Below are positions 12,247 to 21,248 of a stretch of 64,000 nucleotides of DNA, one piece after another. The number at the start of each line of letters is the position of its first letter. The stretch's first letter is position 1. Location of the stretch: positions 1 to 64,000 of the forward strand of contig DATHVP010000100.1 of the NCBI GenBank assembly GCA_035461245.1, written 5' to 3'. The stretch is from SH-MAG3 sp035461245 (GTDB lineage: Bacteria; Gemmatimonadota; Gemmatimonadetes; Longimicrobiales; RSA9). Position numbers and translations under genes: made by a program. The notes beneath the pieces were generated by a model. The model was not told the DNA's origin. It did not search any database and worked only from the letters and a program-made list of their open reading frames with translations.

Positions 12247-13761
12247 GTGGCACGACGAGGACATTGCTGGGTGATGGCGGCGGCGCTGCTGCTGGCGGCG
12301 CCGGCCGTGCTGTGCGGTCAGGTGCCAGCGGACGATCCGGAGCATCCGGAAGCCCGGCTGGCCGAGGCCCGGGCGGCCGTAGCGGCGCTGGCGTCGGACG
12401 CAGGCCGGGGCGAGAAGGCGGAGGCGTACAACTCGCTGGGGCTTCAGCACTGGAGCATGAGCCGGTTCGACAGTGCGCTGGTGCACCTGCGGCGGGCCCA
12501 GTCGCTGTGGGCGGAAGCGGGAGACACAGCGGGCCTTGGGCGGGCGTACAACAACATCGGCGTCACATACTACCAGTGGGGCCATTACGAGCCTGCGCTG
12601 GAGTACTTCGAGCGGTCGCTGGAGTTGCGGCGGCTGTCCTCGGACCTGCGGGGCCGGGCGCTGGTGCTGAGCAACATCGGCAACACCCTGCGGGACCTGC
12701 AGCTGTATGATCGTGCGGTGCCGGTGCTGGACGCGGCCGTGGCTTCGGCGGACACGCTGGGCCAGCCGGCGGTGCGGGGCTATGCCCTGCACAACCTGGG
12801 CTTGCTGCACATGGCCATGGGCAATTACCCGGAAGCCCGTGCCCGGCTGGAAGAATCCATTGCGGCGTACCACTCGCCCGACGATCCGCGCCTCACCAGC
12901 CGGGACGTGCTGAGCGGCTGGTCGCTGAACGCGGTTCATCTGGGCATGATCCACGTGCTGGAGGGCAACGTTGCCGAGGGCATCGCCCTGCTGGAGGAGG
13001 TGCGGTCGACGGCGCGGGCAGCGGATCATACGCGGCGGGAGGCCATGGCGCTGCTGCACCTGGGGCGGGCATACCGCATGACGGGCAACCTGCGCGCGGC
13101 GGAGTCCTCGCTGGAGCGGGCGCTGGTCCTGGCCACCGAGACGGAGCAGCGCACGATCGCGCTGGATGTGCTGGCCGCGCTGGCGGATACGCACGAGAGC
13201 CGGGGTAACACGGAACAGGCGCTGGCCAGCCTGCGGGCGCACCAGGCCCTGCGGGACTCGGTATTCAGCCAGCACGCGGTCCAGCGCATTGCCGCCGCAG
13301 ACGCCCGGGCAGAGGTAGAGCGCCAGGAGTTGGTGAACGCGCGGCTGCAGGCCGAGCAGCGAGAGAGCGAGGCGGTCATCGTGCGACAGCGCGCCATGGG
13401 CATCATGGGTGGCGCACTGCTGATCATGTCGCTGATCCTGGTGGGCGTACTGGTGCGCTTCAACCGCACGGGCCGGGAGCGAGCGCGGCTGCTGTCCCGG
13501 ACAAACACGGCCCTGGCGGAGACCAACCGGGAGCTGCGCGTGGCACTATCGGAAGTGCGCACGCTGAAGGGACTCATCCCGATCTGCGCGAGCTGCAAGA
13601 AGGTCCGGGACGACGAAGGTTTCTGGGAGGGCGTGGAGACCTACATCTCGAACCGGTCCGACGCCCTCTTCAGCCACAGCATCTGCACGGAGTGCGGCCC
13701 CGTCATCTACGGCAGCGACTGGACCGGCGAGCCGGACCCCGTCCAGTCCGACGGCGGCTGA
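12247..13761 (+). CDS. Exported TPR protein with coiled coil, membrane helix and CxxC/CxxC tail
   Basis: A 504-residue protein. A signal peptide (to about residue 25) precedes six to seven tetratricopeptide repeats (about 45-330; for example AYNNIGVTYYQWGHYEPALEYF), a helical coiled region with one membrane helix (about 380-405), a second coiled segment, and a C-terminal module from residue 442 (GLIPICASCKKVRDDEGFW ... SICTEC) with cysteines at about 447, 450, 480 and 483. This tail is known from the ends of many PAS or histidine-kinase proteins, where it probably binds zinc; here no kinase or GGDEF domain is attached, so the protein may be a sensor module or scaffold signalling across the inner membrane. 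GTG 12247 is chosen because GGAGGGG is 5 bases upstream and a signal peptide follows. Confidence 0.75.
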   Translation: MARRGHCWVMAAALLLAAPAVLCGQVPADDPEHPEARLAEARAAVAALASDAGRGEKAEAYNSLGLQHWSMSRFDSALVHLRRAQSLWAEAGDTAGLGRAYNNIGVTYYQWGHYEPALEYFERSLELRRLSSDLRGRALVLSNIGNTLRDLQLYDRAVPVLDAAVASADTLGQPAVRGYALHNLGLLHMAMGNYPEARARLEESIAAYHSPDDPRLTSRDVLSGWSLNAVHLGMIHVLEGNVAEGIALLEEVRSTARAADHTRREAMALLHLGRAYRMTGNLRAAESSLERALVLATETEQRTIALDVLAALADTHESRGNTEQALASLRAHQALRDSVFSQHAVQRIAAADARAEVERQELVNARLQAEQRESEAVIVRQRAMGIMGGALLIMSLILVGVLVRFNRTGRERARLLSRTNTALAETNRELRVALSEVRTLKGLIPICASCKKVRDDEGFWEGVETYISNRSDALFSHSICTECGPVIYGSDWTGEPDPVQSDGG

Positions 13762-13770
13762 TCGCCCGCC

Positions 13771-15192
13771 GTGCAGACACCGCAGCTCATCATCGTCGGC
13801 GGATACTTCCTCCTCATCTTCGCGGTGGGGTTGTATGCCACGCGCTACGTCCGCGACTCGACGGACTTCCTGCTGGCGGGCCGGCGGCTGGGCGTGCCGC
13901 TGGCCGCTGCGGCGCTGGCGGCGACGCATTTCGGTGGCGGCTTCGTTGTGGGCACGGGTGGCTGGGGCTTCCGCTACGGCCTGAGCGGGATGGCGTACGC
14001 CTTTGGCGTAGGGCTGTCGCTGCTGCTGCTGGCAGTGGTCTCGGCCCGGCGCATGCGCCGCCTCGGCCTGGTCACCGTGCCCGACTACCTGGAACTGCGC
14101 TACGGCAGCCGGGCGGTGCGGCTGCTGGGTGCAGTCCTGTCACTGGCGGCCATCATCGGCATCCTGGGGGCGCAGGTCTGGGCGTCGCAGGGCGCCCTCA
14201 GCATCCTGGGCATCGACCCGACACTGGCCGCGGTGGCGGCCACCATCCTCTTCATCGTCTACACGGCGGCGTCGGGGCTGTGGGGCGTGACGCTGACGGA
14301 TGCGCTGCAGCTGCTCATCATCTTCATCGGCATTCCCATCGCCGCGGTGCTGGGCCTGCGGTCGGCGGGTGGCTTCGCCGGCATCCGGGAGGGCATCGCC
14401 GGGATGGAGCTGGAGGTGACGACGTCGGCCTTCTTCGAGCCCCTGGGCGCCGGCGGCGTGCTCATCGTCGCCGCCATCCTGCCGACGCTCATGTACACGC
14501 TCATCGGCCAGGACTTCTACCAGCGGCTGTTCGCGGCACGTGACGCAGGCGTTGCCGTGCGGGCGGCGCTGCTGGCGGGCGCCGTGCTCATCATCTACGC
14601 CGCGTTCCCCGCCCTCGCCGGGATGGCGGCCCGGGGCATCTTCGGCGACGGCATCGAGCCGTCGCAGGCCATCCCCATGCTGGTGGTGGAAGTACTGCCG
14701 GTGTGGTCCGGCGCCATCGTGGTGGGCGCCATCCTGGGCGCCATCATGTCCACCGCGGACTCGCTGCTCATCGCCGGGACGTCACACCTGACCAACGACA
14801 TCTACGTGAAGGTGCTGAACCCTGCGGCGGCGGAAGACACGCGCCGGCTGCTTCTCATCTCGCGGCTGGGTACGGTGGCCATTGGCGTCCTTGCACTGCT
14901 GCTGGCGTTGTCGGTCCGCGAGATCATCGGGCTGCTGCTGCTCTCGTATACGATGTACGCCGCCGGCGTCTTCGTGCCCGTGGTGCTGGGCCTGTACTGG
15001 CAGCGGGGCACTGCGGCCGGCGCCATTGCCGGCATCCTGGGCGGCGCTGTGGCCGGCGTGGCGGCAGCGCAGGGCTGGATCACGCTGCCAGTGGTGCCGG
15101 AGATCGTTGCGGGCGCCGTCGTTTCGCTGGTCCTGTATGTAGCCGTCTCCCTGGTCACGACGCAGAGGGCGGGCGCGCGGCCAGGCGCGTGA
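13771..15192 (+). CDS. Sodium:solute symporter (SSS family)
   Basis: A 473-residue transporter with about 13 membrane helices, driven by the sodium gradient. Family signatures: YVRDSTDFLLAGRRLG after helix 1, the glycine-rich HFGGGFVVGTGGWGF, and MSTADSLLIAGTSHLTND, which carries the Na2-site serine/aspartate region. It begins at GTG 13771, 9 bp after the TPR gene, and is followed at 60 bp by a second SSS gene that is only distantly similar. Substrate is not predictable. Confidence 0.9.
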   Translation: MQTPQLIIVGGYFLLIFAVGLYATRYVRDSTDFLLAGRRLGVPLAAAALAATHFGGGFVVGTGGWGFRYGLSGMAYAFGVGLSLLLLAVVSARRMRRLGLVTVPDYLELRYGSRAVRLLGAVLSLAAIIGILGAQVWASQGALSILGIDPTLAAVAATILFIVYTAASGLWGVTLTDALQLLIIFIGIPIAAVLGLRSAGGFAGIREGIAGMELEVTTSAFFEPLGAGGVLIVAAILPTLMYTLIGQDFYQRLFAARDAGVAVRAALLAGAVLIIYAAFPALAGMAARGIFGDGIEPSQAIPMLVVEVLPVWSGAIVVGAILGAIMSTADSLLIAGTSHLTNDIYVKVLNPAAAEDTRRLLLISRLGTVAIGVLALLLALSVREIIGLLLLSYTMYAAGVFVPVVLGLYWQRGTAAGAIAGILGGAVAGVAAAQGWITLPVVPEIVAGAVVSLVLYVAVSLVTTQRAGARPGA

Positions 15193-15252
15193 CAAACCAC
15201 GCCGACGCCGGCTGACGCTGGCGGACGCACCCACACAGAACGAGGAAGGCCG

Positions 15253-16755
15253 ATGGAGCCGGTCATCGCTGTCAATGCGTACGCCCTGGGCGCGTTCGTC
15301 ACGTACCTGGTGGCAGTGCTGGGCATCGGCGTGTACGCGGCGCGCTTCTCGTCGGCGGGCCTGACGGAGTTCTTCCTTGCCGGGCGCCGGCTGAACCGGT
15401 TCGTTGTCGCATTATCGGCCGTGGTGTCCGGCCGCAGCGCGTGGCTGCTGCTGGGGCTGACGGGCATGGCGTGGAGCCGGGGTGTGGGTGCGCTGTGGGC
15501 CGCCGTCGGCTACATCGTCGCCGAACTCATGCTGTTCCTCTGGTATGCGCCGCGGCTGCGCCGCTTCACGGGCACGTACGACTGCATCACGCTGCCCGAC
15601 TTCTTCGCCGCCCGCTTCGACGACCGGGACGGCCGCCTGCGCATCCTGCTCTCCGCGATCATGCTGGTGTTCATGGTGGGCTATGTGGCGGCCCAGTTCG
15701 TGGGGGGCGGCAAGGCCATCGGCGCCAGCTTCGGGCTGCAGCCGGAGACCGGGATCTTCATCACCGCCCTGCTGGTGCTGGGCTACACCATTCTTGGCGG
15801 CTTCCTGGCGGTGAGCCTGACGGACACCCTGCAGGGCATCCTCATGCTCGGCGCGCTGGTGGCGCTGCCGCTGATGACCATCAGTGCGCTGGGCGGCTGG
15901 ACACCGGTGCTGGCAGAACTGCGGGCCCTGGACGCCGGCATGCTCGACCCGTTCGCCGTCGGCCTGGGCGCCCTCATCGCATGGGTTGGCATCGGACTCG
16001 GGTCGCCGGGCAACCCGCATATCCTGGTCCGCTACATGTCCATCAATGACGCCGCCCAGTTGCGTTTCGCCGCGGTGGTCGGGACTGCCTGGAACGTGGT
16101 CATGGCCGCAGGCGCCGTGCTCATCGGTCTTGCCGGCCGCGTCTACTTCCCCGAGGCGAGCATGCTGCCCGGCGCCGACCCCGAGAGCCTTTACCCCGCC
16201 CTGGCGGAGGCGCACCTGCCGCCGGTGCTGTTCGGCGCCGTCGTCGCGTCCATCTTCGCCGCCATCATGTCCACCGCCGATTCCCAGCTGCTGGTGGCCA
16301 CGTCCAGTGTGGTGAGGGACGTCTACGAGAAGGTGCTGCGTCGCGGCGAGCCGCTGCCGCCCCGGCGCCTGGTCCTCTACAGCCGAATCCTCGTCGTCCT
16401 GCTGGTGGCGGCGGCCCTGGGCTTCGGGCTGCTGGCCGAGAACATCGTGTTCTGGCTGACGCTGTTCGCGTGGGCCGGCCTCGGTGCCGCCCTCGGGCCC
16501 ACCTCCATCCTGGCCCTGTACTGGCGCGGCACGACACGGGCAGGCGTGGCGGCCGGCGCCATCACTGGCGCAGTCACCACCATCGCATGGTACCTGTCGC
16601 CCCTGCGGAGCGTGATGTACGAGCTTATCCCCGGCTTCACCGCCGGCCTGGTCGCGACGATCGTTGTCAGCCGGCTCACCCGACCGCCGGCGGATACGGA
16701 CGCCATGTTCAGTGCGATGGTGGAGGCGGACCGGGGCCGTTCCCCCAGGCCCTGA
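15253..16755 (+). CDS. Sodium/proline-type symporter (SSS family)
   Basis: A 500-residue, 13-helix SSS transporter closer to PutP than its neighbour: SSAGLTEFFLAGRRLNRFV, LSAVVSGRSAWLLLGLTG, GSPGNPHILVRYMS and IMSTADSQLLVATSSVV match the PutP pattern, including the Na2-site helix. It probably imports proline or a related compound with sodium, consistent with the proline dehydrogenase 5 kb upstream. A strong ribosome-binding site (GAGGAAGG) precedes ATG 15253. Confidence 0.88.
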   Translation: MEPVIAVNAYALGAFVTYLVAVLGIGVYAARFSSAGLTEFFLAGRRLNRFVVALSAVVSGRSAWLLLGLTGMAWSRGVGALWAAVGYIVAELMLFLWYAPRLRRFTGTYDCITLPDFFAARFDDRDGRLRILLSAIMLVFMVGYVAAQFVGGGKAIGASFGLQPETGIFITALLVLGYTILGGFLAVSLTDTLQGILMLGALVALPLMTISALGGWTPVLAELRALDAGMLDPFAVGLGALIAWVGIGLGSPGNPHILVRYMSINDAAQLRFAAVVGTAWNVVMAAGAVLIGLAGRVYFPEASMLPGADPESLYPALAEAHLPPVLFGAVVASIFAAIMSTADSQLLVATSSVVRDVYEKVLRRGEPLPPRRLVLYSRILVVLLVAAALGFGLLAENIVFWLTLFAWAGLGAALGPTSILALYWRGTTRAGVAAGAITGAVTTIAWYLSPLRSVMYELIPGFTAGLVATIVVSRLTRPPADTDAMFSAMVEADRGRSPRP

Positions 16756-16798
16756 CACGCGATTGCGTTGCCCCGCTGATCCGCGGCAACATCGTGGT

Positions 16799-17692
16799 TC
16801 AGCGCCGCGGCTGCTGACCTGAGCGCCGGAGAACGGCGCACCACCAGCCGTCCTCCCGGCCGGACCGGTGGACACGCAGACCGGCGTTGACGACGTCGTC
16901 CCTGAACGACGACTCCTCGCCGCCGGTCACGCCTGCGACAATCACCCCACCGCTCTCGCCGATGGCGTCGCTGAAGCCCGGCAGCAGGGCGGTGAGGAGT
17001 GGCGCTTCCAGATTGGCCAGGACGAGGTCCACCGGCGCGAGGGCCCCCGCATCCGCCGGCCCGACGGCGGCCCGACGCACCGTCACCACGTCCGCCAGCC
17101 CATTCAACTGTACGTTGCGACGGGCAGCGTCGGCGGCCAGCGGGTCCGTCTCCAGCGCCAGCACCCGGCGGGCGCCCAGCAGCGCCGCAGCAACGGCGAG
17201 GATGCCGGTGCCTGACCCCACGTCACACACGACGGCGCCCGACACGATCTCGTCCCGCAGCAGGCGCAGGCAGCCCCGCGTCGTCGGGTGCTCCGCATTG
17301 CCGAAGGCAACACCCGGCTCGAGACGGATGACGACGTCGTCGCCGTCCACGCCATTGCCAGCGTCTGCGGCGCCAGGGTCGGCCGTATCAGGCCCCATGA
17401 CAACGATACCCGGGACGACCCTGATGGGCGCGGCTTCCGCTGCCCAGCGCGCCAGCCACGCCTCGTGAGAGCGCAAATCCCACTCGACGCGCGGATCCGC
17501 CATGGACGTACTCGCCCGAAGGCCCCGTTCCACGTCTGCCACCGCGCGCCGGACATCTGACGGCGGTGGCAGCCAGGCGCGCACCCGCTCACCGTCCTGC
17601 TCCACTGCCCGGGCGCCCGCCCGTCGCAGCGCATCCAGCATGAGGTACTCCTCGCCGGGAGGCGGGAGCAGAGCCGTTATGACGAGCCACAT
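16799..17692 (-). CDS. PrmA-like (ribosomal protein L11) methyltransferase
   Basis: A 297-residue SAM-dependent methyltransferase. The PrmA signature preceding the SAM fold is visible as LEPGVAFGNAEHPTT (usual form EPGMAFGTGxHxTT), followed by motif I CDVGSGTGILAVAAALLGA and motif IV VLANLEAPLL. The N-terminal domain is shorter and more divergent than in E. coli PrmA. The substrate is likely ribosomal protein L11 by family, but a changed substrate is possible because the NxxxxP motif differs. ATG 17690-17692, divergent from the haemoglobin gene. Confidence 0.78.
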   Translation of the reverse strand: MWLVITALLPPPGEEYLMLDALRRAGARAVEQDGERVRAWLPPPSDVRRAVADVERGLRASTSMADPRVEWDLRSHEAWLARWAAEAAPIRVVPGIVVMGPDTADPGAADAGNGVDGDDVVIRLEPGVAFGNAEHPTTRGCLRLLRDEIVSGAVVCDVGSGTGILAVAAALLGARRVLALETDPLAADAARRNVQLNGLADVVTVRRAAVGPADAGALAPVDLVLANLEAPLLTALLPGFSDAIGESGGVIVAGVTGGEESSFRDDVVNAGLRVHRSGREDGWWCAVLRRSGQQPRR

Positions 17693-17807
17693 GGGAGCGG
17701 GACCTTCTACCCTTGTGAGTTACTGATCTGCGTGGACAGTGGGCTTGCCTCCGGAATTACGGCGCACACGGGTGGCGCTGGGCGAGGCAACGTGGCACAA
17801 TGGGGCC

Positions 17808-18161
17808 ATGATCGGCGAAGACACGTTCACCCGCCTCGTCGCGGCGTTCTACCGACAGGTGCCCCACGACGACATCCTCGGGCCCATGTATCCGCCCGAC
17901 GACATGGAGGGCGCCGAGGAACGCCTCCGGGATTTTCTCATCGGCCGGTTTGGCGGCCCGCAGCGCTACATCGAGAAGCGCGGGCATCCGCGGCTGCGCA
18001 TGCGTCACGCGCCCTTCCCCATAGACACGGCGGCGGCCCAGCGCTGGCTCCAGCTCATGGACAATGCCCTGCGGGAAGCTGACCTGCCCCCGGAGGCCGA
18101 CGCGACCCTGCGCGAGTTCTTTGCCGGCGTCGCCGCCATGATGATCAACCGGCCGGGATGA
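17808..18161 (+). CDS. Group II truncated haemoglobin
   Basis: A 117-residue globin of the trHbO group. Motifs: TFTRLVAAFYRQVPHDDILGPMYP (helices A-B/E region), RLRDFLIGRFGGPQRYIEKRG and HPRLRMRHAPFPI, with the proximal histidine in RMRHAPF, and the C-terminal FFAGVAAMMIN. The second and third blocks are typical of cyanoglobin-like trHbO proteins, which bind O2 or NO and act in detoxification or redox sensing. ATG 17808 is chosen; longer frames add non-globin sequence. Confidence 0.9.
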   Translation: MIGEDTFTRLVAAFYRQVPHDDILGPMYPPDDMEGAEERLRDFLIGRFGGPQRYIEKRGHPRLRMRHAPFPIDTAAAQRWLQLMDNALREADLPPEADATLREFFAGVAAMMINRPG

Positions 18162-18201
18162 TCAAGGCCGGGCACAGCACAACAGCCGACGCCCAGCTAC
18201 G

Positions 18202-18618
18202 CTACGATTGCGTAGACAGCGCTTCCAGCACGCGTGTCAGACGCTCCTTCACCTCCGTGGCCAGCGGCCTCACCGCCGGGTTGCCCGTCAACTCCAGGGC
18301 CGCCTCCGGGTCCAGCGCCGCCACGACGCTCGTGCCTTCCTCATCGCCGGCGTAGACCACGACATTGCACGGCAGCAGCAGCCCGATATCCGTTTCCGCC
18401 GTCAGTGCCTTATGGGCCAGCGGCGGATTGCACGCGCCCAGGATGATGTAGGGGCGGAACTCCGCGTCCAGCTTGTTCTTCAACGTCGCTCGCACGTCAA
18501 TCTCCGTGAGCACGCCGAACCCCTCCTTCCCCAATTCCTCCCGCGTGCGCGCCACCGCCTGGTCGTAAGCCAGGGGAATCGTCGTGCTCAGGCCGTAGGT
18601 CGTTGTCTGCTCCACCAT
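18202..18618 (-). CDS. DUF302 domain protein
   Basis: A 138-residue protein covered by a DUF302 domain: YDQAVARTREELGKEGFGVLTEIDV near the N-terminus, LGACNPPLAHKAL in the middle and LPCNVVVYAGDEEGTSV. The cysteines in GACNPP and LLPCNVVV are conserved in the family and could bind a metal or act in redox chemistry; function unknown. A GGAGG lies 7 bases before ATG 18616-18618. It diverges from thioredoxin over an AT-rich promoter region. Confidence 0.88.
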   Translation of the reverse strand: MVEQTTTYGLSTTIPLAYDQAVARTREELGKEGFGVLTEIDVRATLKNKLDAEFRPYIILGACNPPLAHKALTAETDIGLLLPCNVVVYAGDEEGTSVVAALDPEAALELTGNPAVRPLATEVKERLTRVLEALSTQS

Positions 18619-18689
18619 GTCATGCCTCCGCTCATGAGAACCCGCCGGCTAAAGGCTGGCCAGTCCTGCGGCCCTTGTCCAGCGACGTC

Positions 18690-18713
18690 TATAATTATAT
18701 ATTGATATATACG
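18690..18713. promoter_or_regulatory. AT-rich divergent promoter region (DUF302 / thioredoxin)
   Basis: A 24-base stretch of almost pure A/T in a 70% G+C context. It contains TATAAT on the plus strand (18690-18695) and TATAAT on the minus strand (complement of 18694-18699), so overlapping -10 elements could serve thioredoxin to the right and the DUF302 gene to the left. No convincing -35 boxes. Confidence 0.5.
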
Positions 18714-18772
18714 GGGAGGCCAGTGGGCCGCGACCACAGTGACAACGGCAACATGAGACTGGAGAGGGCAGG

Positions 18773-19108
18773 ATGATCAGGAACGGCAGCAAGGTGGCAG
18801 AGCTGACGGACGCGACGTTTGCGTCTCAGGTGCAGGCGGGCGCCGGCCTGACGGTTGTGGATTTCTGGGCTCCGTGGTGCGGGCCGTGCCGCTTCGTCGC
18901 GCCCGTCATCGAGGAGCTGGCCCAGGAGTACGACGGCCGCGTCACGTTCAGCAAGCTCAACGTTGATGACGCGCCGCAGACGGCGGCGGAATACGGCATC
19001 CGCTCCATCCCCACCATCGGCATCTTCAAGGATGGCACGCCGATAGACGGGGTTGTGGGCGCCGTGCCGAAGGCCTCGCTGGCCGCGCTCATCGAGAAGC
19101 ATCTGTAG
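18773..19108 (+). CDS. trxA: Thioredoxin
   Basis: A 111-residue thioredoxin, the standard length, with the active site FWAPWCGPCR (C36, C39), the buried aspartate in VVDFW and the cis-proline in SIPTIGIF. It reduces disulfides in the cytoplasm. GGAGAGGGCAGG before ATG 18773 is a strong ribosome-binding site. Transcribed alone: a 310-bp gap follows. Confidence 0.95.
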   Translation: MIRNGSKVAELTDATFASQVQAGAGLTVVDFWAPWCGPCRFVAPVIEELAQEYDGRVTFSKLNVDDAPQTAAEYGIRSIPTIGIFKDGTPIDGVVGAVPKASLAALIEKHL

Positions 19109-19172
19109 TCCAGCCCTCGCCCCGCGAGCGTGGCGGCCGGCAGCCTGCACAGGGCGGCCGGCCGCATCCCGT

Positions 19173-19192
19173 TTGTAAAGCATTCTTTACAA
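19173..19192. promoter_or_regulatory. Perfect operator-like palindrome upstream of kaiB
   Basis: TTGTAAAG (19173-19180) and CTTTACAA (19185-19192) are perfect 8-bp arms around CATT. The AT-rich composition in GC-rich surroundings and the symmetry suggest a dimeric regulator's binding site. I cannot assign the regulator. Confidence 0.55.
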
Positions 19193-19270
19193 TCGGCACG
19201 CCATCCCGCAGATTGCCGGGAACAGTCCGGCAGTTAACCTCCGAGAGCGGCGGCAGGAGCGCCACACGCA

Positions 19271-19286
19271 TGAAGCATTGTTCACA
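19271..19286. promoter_or_regulatory. Degenerate second copy of the kai palindrome
   Basis: TGAAGCATTGTTCACA matches TAAAGCATTCTTTACA of the first palindrome (19176-19191) at 13 of 16 positions. The two centres are about 95 bp apart, roughly nine helical turns, so cooperative binding or looping is possible. Confidence 0.4.
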
Positions 19287-19418
19287 GCCCGCCAGGCGGG
19301 CTGTCCAGCGTCGTGGTGTGGCCGGATCGTCCCCTCCACGCCGTGTCGTGTCCGGATATCGGACACACTCCTCATCGCCCTATCACAGGGCCAGCGCGCT
19401 CGCACCGGGATCGCGTCC

Positions 19419-19715
19419 GTGAAACTGCATCTCACGCTGTTTGTTGCCGGGGAGACACCGCGCTCTGAGGCGGCAGTGCGGAATGTGGAGCGACTCCGTG
19501 GGTTGCAGGGTGATGTGCACATCTCGCTGGAAGTCGTGGACGTGCTACGTGATCCGGAGCGCGCGGAAACGGCTCGTGTGATGGCCACGCCGACGCTGAT
19601 TCGGGAGGTGCCGACGCCACCGCGGCGAGTGACCGGCGACCTTGACGATCTGAGGCGGGTGATGGCGGTGCTGGGCCTGCACCCTCTGCCGGCCCAACAC
19701 ACGAAGGAAGATTGA
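19419..19715 (+). CDS. kaiB: KaiB-like protein
   Basis: A 98-residue KaiB homologue, close to the size of cyanobacterial KaiB. The family core is present: LHLTLFVAGETPRSEAAVRN, LEVVDVLRDPERAE, MATPTLIREVPTPPRRVTGDL. In cyanobacteria KaiB switches fold and binds the CI ring of KaiC. GTG 19419 is chosen since VKLHLTLFVAG aligns with the family start. Its stop overlaps the kaiC start (TGATG), so the two are translationally coupled. Confidence 0.85.
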   Translation: MKLHLTLFVAGETPRSEAAVRNVERLRGLQGDVHISLEVVDVLRDPERAETARVMATPTLIREVPTPPRRVTGDLDDLRRVMAVLGLHPLPAQHTKED

Positions 19716-21226
19716 TGACGATGCCCACCGACCGAAACGGCACACCCGGTTCAGTAACGCGCCTGGAGACGGGGATTCCGGGATTCGACACGGTGGCTGA
19801 TGGCGGGCTGCCGACGGGCCGGGCGACGCTGATAGCGGGTACCGCAGGCAGCGGCAAGACGGTGTTCGCGACGCAGTTCCTGGCATGCGGGATCCGCGAC
19901 TTCGACGAGCCCGGGGTATTCATCACGTTCGAGGACACGCCGGCGGACATCCGCACGAACATGCGGGGGTTCGGCTGGGACATCGAGGCGTGGGAGCGTG
20001 ACGGCAAGTGGGCGTTCGTGGATGCCTCACCACGCCCTGAGGACCAGGCGGTACTTGTAGGGGACTTCGACCTGAGTGCTCTGCTGGCACGAATGGAAGC
20101 CGCCATACGCCGGACAGGCGCGAAGCGGGTGGCCATGGATTCGGTGAACGCGCTGTTCTCGCTGTACCGGGACCATGCCGTGTTACGTGCGGAGCTGTAC
20201 CGGATCGTGAACACCATCAAGGCCCTGGGCATCACGACGGTGTTCACGGGAGAACGCACGGAGGACTACGGCCCCATCACGCGGTTCGGCGTCGAGGAAT
20301 TCGTCGCCGACAACGTCGTCATCCTGCGCAACATCCTGGACGAGGAGCGTCGCCGGCGCACACTGGAGATCCTGAAGTTCCGGGGCGCGACGCACCAGCG
20401 GGGCGAGTTTCCGTTCACGGTGGACGCGGGGAGGGGCATCATCGTGATCCCGCTCTCGGCCATGGAGCTGACGCAGCATTCGTCCACAATCCGGCTGTCG
20501 TCGGGCATTGACGAGGTGGACGCCATGGCGGGCGGCGGCTACTTCCGGGACTCCATCATCCTGCTGTCGGGGGCCACTGGCACGGGCAAGACGCTGACGG
20601 CCATGCACTTCCTGTGGGCGGGCGTGCAGCAGGGCGAGCGATGCGTACTGTTTGCCTTCGAGGAGAGCCGGGAGCAGCTCGTCCGCAACGCGCAGAGCTG
20701 GGGCATGGACCTGGCCAGGATGGAGGACGACGGCCTGCTGAAGATCGTGCCGTTCTACCCGCACGCCATGCCCATTGAGGACCACCTGCTACGGCTGCGC
20801 ACGACCATCGAGGAGTTCGGCCCGCGGCGTGTCGTCGTGGACAGCCTGTCAGCGCTGGAGCGGACGACGTCGATACGGAGCTTCCGCGAGTTCGTCATCA
20901 ACCTGACGTCGTACATCAAGAAGTTCGAGATTGCCGGGCTGTTCACGGCGACGGCAAACAGCATCCTGGGCGGCACGTCGGTGACGGAGAAGCACGTCTC
21001 GACCCTCACCGACACCATCCTGCTGCTGCGCTACGTGGAGGTGAGTGGCGAGATGCAGCGCGGGATCCTCGTGCTGAAGATGCGCGGCTCGGCCCACGAC
21101 ACGTCGATCCGTCGATTCACCATAGACAGCGACGGCCTGCATGTCCACGAAGCGTTCAGCGGCGTGAGCGGCATCCTGGCGGGGACTCCCATGCGCCTGG
21201 GCTCGGCCGACGGCGCACAGGACTGA
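19715..21226 (+). CDS. kaiC: KaiC-like double-domain ATPase/autokinase
   Basis: A 503-residue protein with both RecA-like domains of KaiC. CI has Walker A GTAGSGKT (42-49) and the catalytic acidic pair as FEDTP (E73-D74, glutamate-glutamate in Synechococcus). CII has GATGTGKT (286-293), FEESREQL (E316-E317) and VVDSLSALERTTS. The autophosphorylation segment is conserved: SVTEKHVSTLTDT places T424, S429 and T430 at the positions of Synechococcus T426, S431 and T432, and RGEM/KMRGS-type residues follow. It should hexamerise, hydrolyse ATP and autophosphorylate. No kaiA is present. ATG 19715 follows GAAGGAAG. Confidence 0.92.
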   Translation: MTMPTDRNGTPGSVTRLETGIPGFDTVADGGLPTGRATLIAGTAGSGKTVFATQFLACGIRDFDEPGVFITFEDTPADIRTNMRGFGWDIEAWERDGKWAFVDASPRPEDQAVLVGDFDLSALLARMEAAIRRTGAKRVAMDSVNALFSLYRDHAVLRAELYRIVNTIKALGITTVFTGERTEDYGPITRFGVEEFVADNVVILRNILDEERRRRTLEILKFRGATHQRGEFPFTVDAGRGIIVIPLSAMELTQHSSTIRLSSGIDEVDAMAGGGYFRDSIILLSGATGTGKTLTAMHFLWAGVQQGERCVLFAFEESREQLVRNAQSWGMDLARMEDDGLLKIVPFYPHAMPIEDHLLRLRTTIEEFGPRRVVVDSLSALERTTSIRSFREFVINLTSYIKKFEIAGLFTATANSILGGTSVTEKHVSTLTDTILLLRYVEVSGEMQRGILVLKMRGSAHDTSIRRFTIDSDGLHVHEAFSGVSGILAGTPMRLGSADGAQD

Positions 21227-21248
21227 ACCAGCGGAGCGCGGGTAGCAC

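Larger units (their letters stand above)
19109..19418 (+). other. 310-bp non-coding leader between thioredoxin and kaiB
   Basis: I find no credible gene here. The frame of KaiB stays open back to 19278, but the encoded residues do not resemble the KaiB N-terminus. The region carries the palindrome at 19173-19192 and a degenerate second copy at 19271-19286, suggesting a regulated promoter for the kai cluster with a leader of more than 130 bases. Confidence 0.6.

Noticed and set aside
16767..16790. Hairpin after the PutP-like symporter (GTTGCC/GGCAAC)
   Set aside because: Only 6 bp of stem with a 12-base loop and no T tract; too weak to call a terminator.
19278..19418. An N-terminal extension of KaiB from a TTG at 19278
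   Set aside because: The extra 47 residues do not resemble any KaiB, and GTG 19419 matches the family's start.
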